Made by a program: the position numbers and the translations under genes
Shown here: positions 20,778 to 25,683 of the stretch, piece after piece
Position numbering within the stretch: position 1 is the stretch's first letter
How the letters are laid out: each line of letters begins with the position of its first letter
Notes under the pieces: model-generated
Told to the model about the DNA's origin: nothing
Databases searched by the model: none
What the model saw: only the letters and a program-made list of their open reading frames with translations
NCBI GenBank assembly: GCA_011763485.2
Contig: JAANSK020153340.1
Span: 1-25,683 of the forward strand
Source of the DNA: Isoetes engelmannii
Lineage: Eukaryota > Streptophyta > Lycopodiopsida > Isoetales > Isoetaceae
Reading direction: 5' to 3'
DNA: 25,683 nt

Positions 20778-20846
20778 TGTTGGTACCGGGATTTGAACTC
20801 AGGATCTACTGCTAGCAAAGCCACGACCTTGGCCACTAAACCAATA
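20778..20846 (-). other. tRNA-like sequence in the right LTR arm
   Basis: The mirror copy of the left-arm tRNA-like segment. The B-box-like GAGTTCAAATCCC is kept, but the T stem has a G-T pair and one mismatch, so the base pairing is not conserved between arms. Confidence 0.5.
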
Positions 20847-22167
20847 GTTGCTATTAAAGGGAATAAGCACATCCTTAACTAATATGACTGTAACGGGTTC
20901 GACTACGACTAATACAGACTACACTAATCAGTATAACGGCGACAACCAGGGTTGGGGTTTCGTAGACGGGACCACGACGAACAGACGGGACCACGACGGC
21001 AACAAAGGGTAAGTTACAGAGGAACAAGAATGGAAGGTAAGCCATAAACTCAAGCTTTAAGGCTTAAGAATCTCAGCCACAAGCATACAGAGGTAAATAG
21101 GTATCAGAAACTAATCTCTAAGACCATAGTATTTTCAGGAGCAACGACCATAGCCTAATCAAAATGGGTCGATTTCAATCTCAGTGTTAGGGTCAGACAT
21201 TTCTTGTCGGAACTTAGACAGTTCTATCATTTTCCATAGAAAAGGACGAATTAGAGAATCAAGGTGTTGGCTCTAGAAACAGAGGCAAAGACACGTCATA
21301 TTTGCTACAGAGAATAACAAGCAGGGCATTTTGAACAACGGCATCACAGGCCGATCAGGGACAAGAACCAAATACTGCCATTCAGGACCCATAAAAAATC
21401 GATTGGGATATTAAAAGGATCAAAAAGCAAATCCGAAATACAAACAAGATGAGTTTGCAATAGAGGATTCTAGAAGACACAAATAATCCAGGCCCAAGCT
21501 GGCTAGGTGTGCAGACAAGAGACAAATCGCCCAAGAGGCTTCTCTTCTAGCTCTGAAGGATCAATTAGCTAAGGAGCAGAGTTTAATGTTCTTGTAACAG
21601 AGTAAACAAAGAATCTAATAAGGTGTTAAGCTCATCGATAAGTTACAGCAGGATTGTATACTTGTATACGAGCAATATATATGTGTGGACAAGAATTAGT
21701 CAAATTTTGAGCTGGAAGGATTTTAAACACAAGCCATGACCAAATTACTCGTGACAAAATCGGTCTGGGTTCTCTAACAGCTAGAAACTATGGGCATACT
21801 TCGGATTTACAAGGCAGAGCCTTTCACTTTAAGTCTACACAACACAAATGAGGATCAAGTCCCTCATAAGCGGTTCTGATTTACCACATAATTCCTTCTA
21901 CAAGGTTCTGGCTTAAAAGGGTCTCACCCTTTCCACAACCAAATTAAGAACATCTCAACACAAAGACCCAATCCAGCAACACTTCATCAAAACTGATAAC
22001 AGAGATCAAAATCCAACAATTTATCAAAACATCTTTCCACATGATCATTCAAAACATGCAAATCCCCACCTCAAAGCGCTTCTTTACTCTTCCCAGGCTT
22101 TCTCCTTTCGTCCACACCACACAGCTTCCTCAGTTTGAGCATACAGTTTTTGAAGAGGAGCTTGCTC

Positions 22168-22206
22168 TATAAATACTCGCGTAGAAGCTTTCTAAAACTT
22201 TCTAGA
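22168..22206 (-). promoter_or_regulatory. LTR promoter candidate: heat-shock-like element plus TATA (right arm)
   Basis: Minus strand: TCTAGAAAGTTTTAGAAAGC with TTCTAC, then TATTTATAG. This is the better TATA match of the two arms and would drive transcription toward the spacer. Confidence 0.4.
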
Positions 22207-22441
22207 CAATTCCTTCTTTAATACCTTGATGCCACCCTTTTCCCTTCAGGATGCACACGTATTCTTCCTCCTCTAACTACTCCAATTTTATCCATTAAAA
22301 ATAGAATACTTTATTATTTTTGCTCCCTATCAATTCCATACCCACTTTAATAATTATGGCCCCATACTTTTTCCTCCTCATATGTCCACTATGATATAAC
22401 CAAACATAGAGATAGCAAGTTTTATTTATTATTCATGTGAC

Positions 22442-22570
22442 ACATCCACATTTAACATACATATCAATTATTGTGTTCCCTACAACAACATCCAATTGGA
22501 GCCCACTTTCAATGAGTAGATAATGAATAACCCTTCCTTCCGTGAGTGCCTTTGTTAATGTGCACGCGAA
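22442..22570 (-). pseudogene. PPR relic, 5' side of the interrupted gene
   Basis: The minus strand reads FACTLTKALTEGRVIHYLL and then IESGLQLDVVVGNTIIDMYV, KCGCV, a regular PPR stretch ending exactly where the right LTR arm begins. After KCGCV a PPR protein would continue with a DA..VF.. segment and then a KDV..YN.LI repeat. The latter is found at 16574, beyond the left arm. The two pieces therefore look like one gene split by the inverted LTR pair with a few residues lost. Confidence 0.7.
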
Positions 22571-22689
22571 TAGCCGCAACAACATATTTATCACCTACAA
22601 CTCCAGAAAGTTGCATTTGCCAGCACTATTGCAGACCAGGTATGGGTACATCCATGACATTACGGTTAAATGCAATGGGACATTTAGTA

Positions 22690-23170
22690 TCCGATCCTCT
22701 TTCTCATTCAACAATCCTCCCTTCCAATCAGGTCCAATCCGCAAAAAATAGTCACAACTTGCAGAAACTAGGAGGTGACAACCCTTCTACAGAAGACCAG
22801 CATGACTACACGCAAATAGAACACGCATAATTGTGATATTATTTGGCATCTTCCTTTTGGAGCATCCTGGAGAATGCTTGGATGGCCTTCTTATGGTAGC
22901 CTGCATATGCCCCAATTAATGCAGTCCATGAAACAACATCGGGCTCTATGATCATATCAAACACTTGAATCATATCTCCTGAAGCATCACATTTCCCGTA
23001 CATATCAAGAAGAGCATTCCCCGAAACAACATCAGATTTAAAGTCTTGGCTCAGAATATGCTTGTGTATCTGCTCATCTAAAGTCAACAATGATATAGAA
23101 GCACAGGAGTCGAGCACAATCAACAATGATATCTTATCTGGGTTAATACCCTTGAACAGTGTTCATCAAA
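22690..23170 (-). pseudogene. second PPR relic, near-C-terminal repeats
   Basis: The minus strand reads LFKGINPDKISLLIVLDSCA, then EQIHKHILSQDFKSDVVSG, NALLDMYGKC, EPDVVSWTALIGAYAG and KKAIQAFSRMLQKE. After a frame change MPNNITIMRVLFACSHAGLL follows, then TAG where E is usual, and KGCHL. ACSHAGL is typical of the last PPR repeats before the E domain. Small deletions, a frameshift and the stop show decay. It lies directly upstream of the 22570-22442 relic, so two PPR copies may have been arranged in tandem or fused by deletion. Confidence 0.75.
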
Positions 23171-25410
23171 TAAATGACAGAAGGAAACACAGACTTATCT
23201 CTCATCACGAACTGCCATTCCGACTTCCTTCCTCAGCTTCTCAACACCATCACCAATTGCCCCTTAGATCTGATAATGGCCACTCCAATTGCTCCTTCCA
23301 TAAATCTCGGCTAGTCTCGATATTTTCCAAAAATTCAACATATGGATCTCGGCATTTGTGTTCTTCGGAATAGTCCGGCAAGGCTTGCCTTCTGGCGATG
23401 GTGATTATGCCTAACTATAGTAGTGGCACAAACAGCTGCTAGCTACAGGTAAATAATAGGACCGAACATTAGACACTTTGGAAGAAAAACCTTGGCAAGA
23501 AGAACCTTAGGTACTCTGGACGTATGAGATGAAGTCAAGGATGTGCGAAACGGAAGAATCGCAAGAAGCATAGAAGAAAAATTAGAGTATAGATATACTG
23601 CCCATGGAACAAAATAAGTATGGAAATCTGCAACTGGATGAAACCACATATATCTTCTATGTATTTGCCCTTCAGCACCATTTATGTAAATATTCGTCTA
23701 CAAACATTCGCCGGCCATCGTGATTTAGACCATCCGAGGATACTCCAGGCCCAAGTTTGATTCTGGTGTTCATACTAACAAAACAAATTTCACTCAAAAA
23801 TTGCCAAGTCCGGCTAGGATTTTCCACAGCTTTTGGGGGGGAGATGGGTTTCTAAACACTCCAGTCCCCTACTTTAAATTTTGAAATCAGGTCTGTAACG
23901 TAGCCTTACCTTCTCAAACTAATCAAATAGAAGGTTGCGCATTGAAGGCTACAACCACTTATAGCTTAAACAACTATACAACTAAATATTACACAATGAG
24001 TTGGTGCAAAGAAAATTAACGCCCTGCCTCTACATGCTACTCCTGAACAGGATTTTTCCAAGTTACAGCGATGCACCAAACACTTATTACATAGAAATTG
24101 GCAGCAGGGGTTATAGCCACACCTGACTACTGTCCATTATCAACCACCCGCCATATCAACTGCCAAAATGCTCGGCATCTAGCCCCTAGACCAGCTCCAG
24201 CAGGTTCAGGCCGCTAATTATTAGCATAGGTGATACTGCAGGATCAACCACATGCTTTAAGTCTCCACTGCACAAGAAAACCAGAAGACAAGGGAGATAC
24301 CAAGATAAACAATTAATGTACAGATTCTGGTCCACTCATCCAGCAACATTAAGGAAATGCAATAACTGTGCATACCTCTATTTACATATTTTATGTCTTC
24401 CATTATCTTCTCAAGAGCATATCATAGTCCTGATTTACAGAACTCGGCCCCTGCCAAATCCCTGAAGTTACTGTAGAAGTGCCAACATAGAACAGCATGA
24501 AAGATCTAAATAGCAACAGCCAACTTCTAATAGTAGTCTATTTTGCTATTCACAACCTTGGTTGCGGTCAAGGACAAGTGTGAGCAGGATAGAATGTGAA
24601 CTAGAAGCAAATACAAATGTCATGGGCTTCAATCATCATAAACTGAAGCCTTTCCACTAATAGATGACATAGCCTTGAAAGCCAACCATAAAGCATCAGG
24701 AATAAGTAATATAAAAATTTAAAAAAAAAAAAAAAATCACAAGCCAACATCGAGATGCATAATTGTACAAGCCATTCATATTGAATGAAGTGGCACCCCT
24801 TCAAGTAAGGGATCGCCAATGGTTGCCGGCAGCCCCCAATCAAAGCATGGCAGTGCCATGCCTGACAAATCAATTCCTTTGTGCAAACAATTTATGGGAG
24901 CCAAGCATACCTGATGGAGCAGACATAGAATAGGGCTTCATGATGTAACCTGATTGTTGGCAACATGCAGTCACCCACCCAAGTGCAAATTAGATTATAT
25001 CTTACGTTTGCTGGCAAATCAGATGCGTGATTCTTGTTATCAGAAGTATACAAATCTTGTTGGACACAACATGGAAATGCAACCTACAGCTTCATAAGGT
25101 AAACAGCATATTCTACAATGAGTTATATGTCCTATAATAAACTTGAATAGAAAGAGAGAACTGTCATTAGCATAAAATTGAGGAATCATTAGCAAGTTGC
25201 AAAATAAATCGTGTTAAACGATCACCTCTTTTTTGACTTGATACTTCCAAAAATGGATACGATGCATTCTCCAACTGGCATATAAAAGGATTCATCTTCT
25301 TTATTCTGTTTGAAAGCCTGTACTGCTGCTTAAGCATTAGAGATTAAGAATTCTATACACTGGCATATTCCAATTTAGCTAATACTCCCAAGTACTTTGG
25401 TAATACCCAT
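23171..25410. other. gene-free stretch between PPR remnants
   Basis: No protein similarity that I can place, on either strand. 23171-23280 may hold a little more frame-shifted PPR sequence. A poly(A)/poly(T) run at 24720-24736 is the only simple repeat of note. The 90-residue minus frame at 24601-24873 is a hydrophobic translation of AT-rich DNA. Confidence 0.5.
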
Positions 25411-25683
25411 CTAGCCATGTCTCACCTCCAGTAAGGGTTCAATGAAGGCAGCACTATTTACTAGACCCATTTGCAGGATGTCCTCGGCAATTCTTTTTGC
25501 TGATAATAGATCATCATGACTCTTGCATGCGTCAAGTAAAGTCATCCATGTGGTAATATCTGGTTCAGATAAAGTACCATTTATGAAGTCCCTGGCCTCG
25601 TCCAGCCAACCTATACGACCTAGAAGATCAATAATGCTGCCATGAGGGCCTGCCTGTGATATCATACTGTGACTCTCACCGAC
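25411..25683 (-). CDS. PPR protein C-terminal end (E domain), partial at window edge
   Basis: Open on the minus strand from the window edge to TAG at 25411-25413. It reads GSIIDLLGRIGWLDEARDFI, then SEPDITTWMTLLDACKSH, AKRIAEDILQMGLVNSAAFI and a short tail. This is the last PPR repeat plus the start of the E motif of a plant organelle RNA-binding PPR protein (editing-factor type). The usual LLSNIYAAAG continuation is missing: after PLLE the DNA reads GTGAGA, so the frame may meet a splice donor there, or the gene is truncated. The start lies outside the window. It cannot be the C-terminus of the relics listed above, because it lies upstream of them on the same strand. Confidence 0.6.
   Translation of the reverse strand, partial: VGESHSMISQAGPHGSIIDLLGRIGWLDEARDFINGTLSEPDITTWMTLLDACKSHDDLLSAKRIAEDILQMGLVNSAAFIEPLLEVRHG

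Larger units (their letters stand above)
16773..22438. repeat. large inverted repeat: arms about 2.7 kb, spacer 203 bp
   Basis: 16773-19471 pairs with 22438-19675. Sampled blocks, for example 17161-17520 against 22050-21690 reversed, differ at only a few positions per hundred, with small indels and different minisatellite lengths. Transcription across either strand would give a long hairpin. Confidence 0.95.
19675..22438 (-). mobile_element. gypsy LTR, right arm, inverted and 5' truncated
   Basis: Second copy of the LTR, on the minus strand. Similarity starts at ACATGAATAATAAATAAAAC (22438 downward); the first about 23 bp of the LTR (TGTAACAACCCC...) are absent, and the sequence joins PPR-coding DNA directly. 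It has the same internal modules as the left arm, with extra minisatellite units (20040-20180) and a duplicated GACGGGACCACGACG word near 20965-20997. Without a clean LTR end or target duplication it looks like a rearrangement product, not a simple insertion. Confidence 0.75.

Noticed and set aside
1-25683. CRISPR array, operon or phage-like defence system
   Set aside because: Repeats here are tandem or inverted without uniform spacers. Genes have introns and plant poly(A) signals, so bacterial systems do not apply.

Overview
The window is nuclear DNA of a land plant. It is AT-rich, its genes carry short spliceosomal introns, and much of it is decayed mobile DNA. The mix of polyamine oxidase, strictosidine-synthase-like protein, several PPR (pentatricopeptide repeat) relics, a chromodomain Ty3/gypsy retrotransposon and a LINE fits a plant. 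The PPR and LINE wording looks most like fern sequence to me, but that is an impression and was not tested. I see no prokaryotic operon, CRISPR array or viral genome.

Layout, low to high coordinate. 1-2960: gene-free, with a (GA)n tract and small tandem duplications. 2961-5186, minus strand: a nine-exon secreted flavin polyamine oxidase gene. It has three independent lesions (frameshift in exon 2, stop codon created at the exon 3/4 junction, last exon out of frame), so it is probably a pseudogene. Three 29-bp tandem repeats lie in its promoter. 7566-9365, minus strand: an intact four-exon strictosidine-synthase-like (APMAP-type) membrane-anchored beta-propeller gene of 416 codons with one GC-AG intron. 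9366-10706: gene-free, with a tRNA-like SINE head. 10707-14374, minus strand: a decayed non-LTR retrotransposon (reverse transcriptase with YADD box, C-terminal zinc-finger-like motif, pentanucleotide tail). It is split by an 880-bp hAT-like transposon at 11835-12714 and scarred by tandem duplications. 14375-15410: about ten tandem units, each with alternating TTC/GAA pentamers that resemble heat-shock elements, ending at a TATA box.

16122-23170 is the most structured part. Remains of PPR genes on the minus strand are interrupted by a 5.7-kb inverted pair of about 2.7-kb LTR arms (16750-19471 and 19675-22438) around a 203-bp spacer. The left arm keeps the chromodomain end of gypsy pol, the polypurine tract and the LTR start. 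The right arm lacks the first about 23 bp of the LTR. PPR reading frames run up to the right junction and resume beyond the left one. A transcript across this locus would fold into a very long hairpin. 23171-25410 has no recognisable gene. 25411-25683 is the C-terminal (E-domain) end of another PPR gene that runs off the window.

Only the strictosidine-synthase-like gene looks intact and complete. The genes shown do not form a pathway together. I found no clearly new biochemical system. The inverted LTR locus and the heat-shock-element-like array are the best candidates for follow-up.
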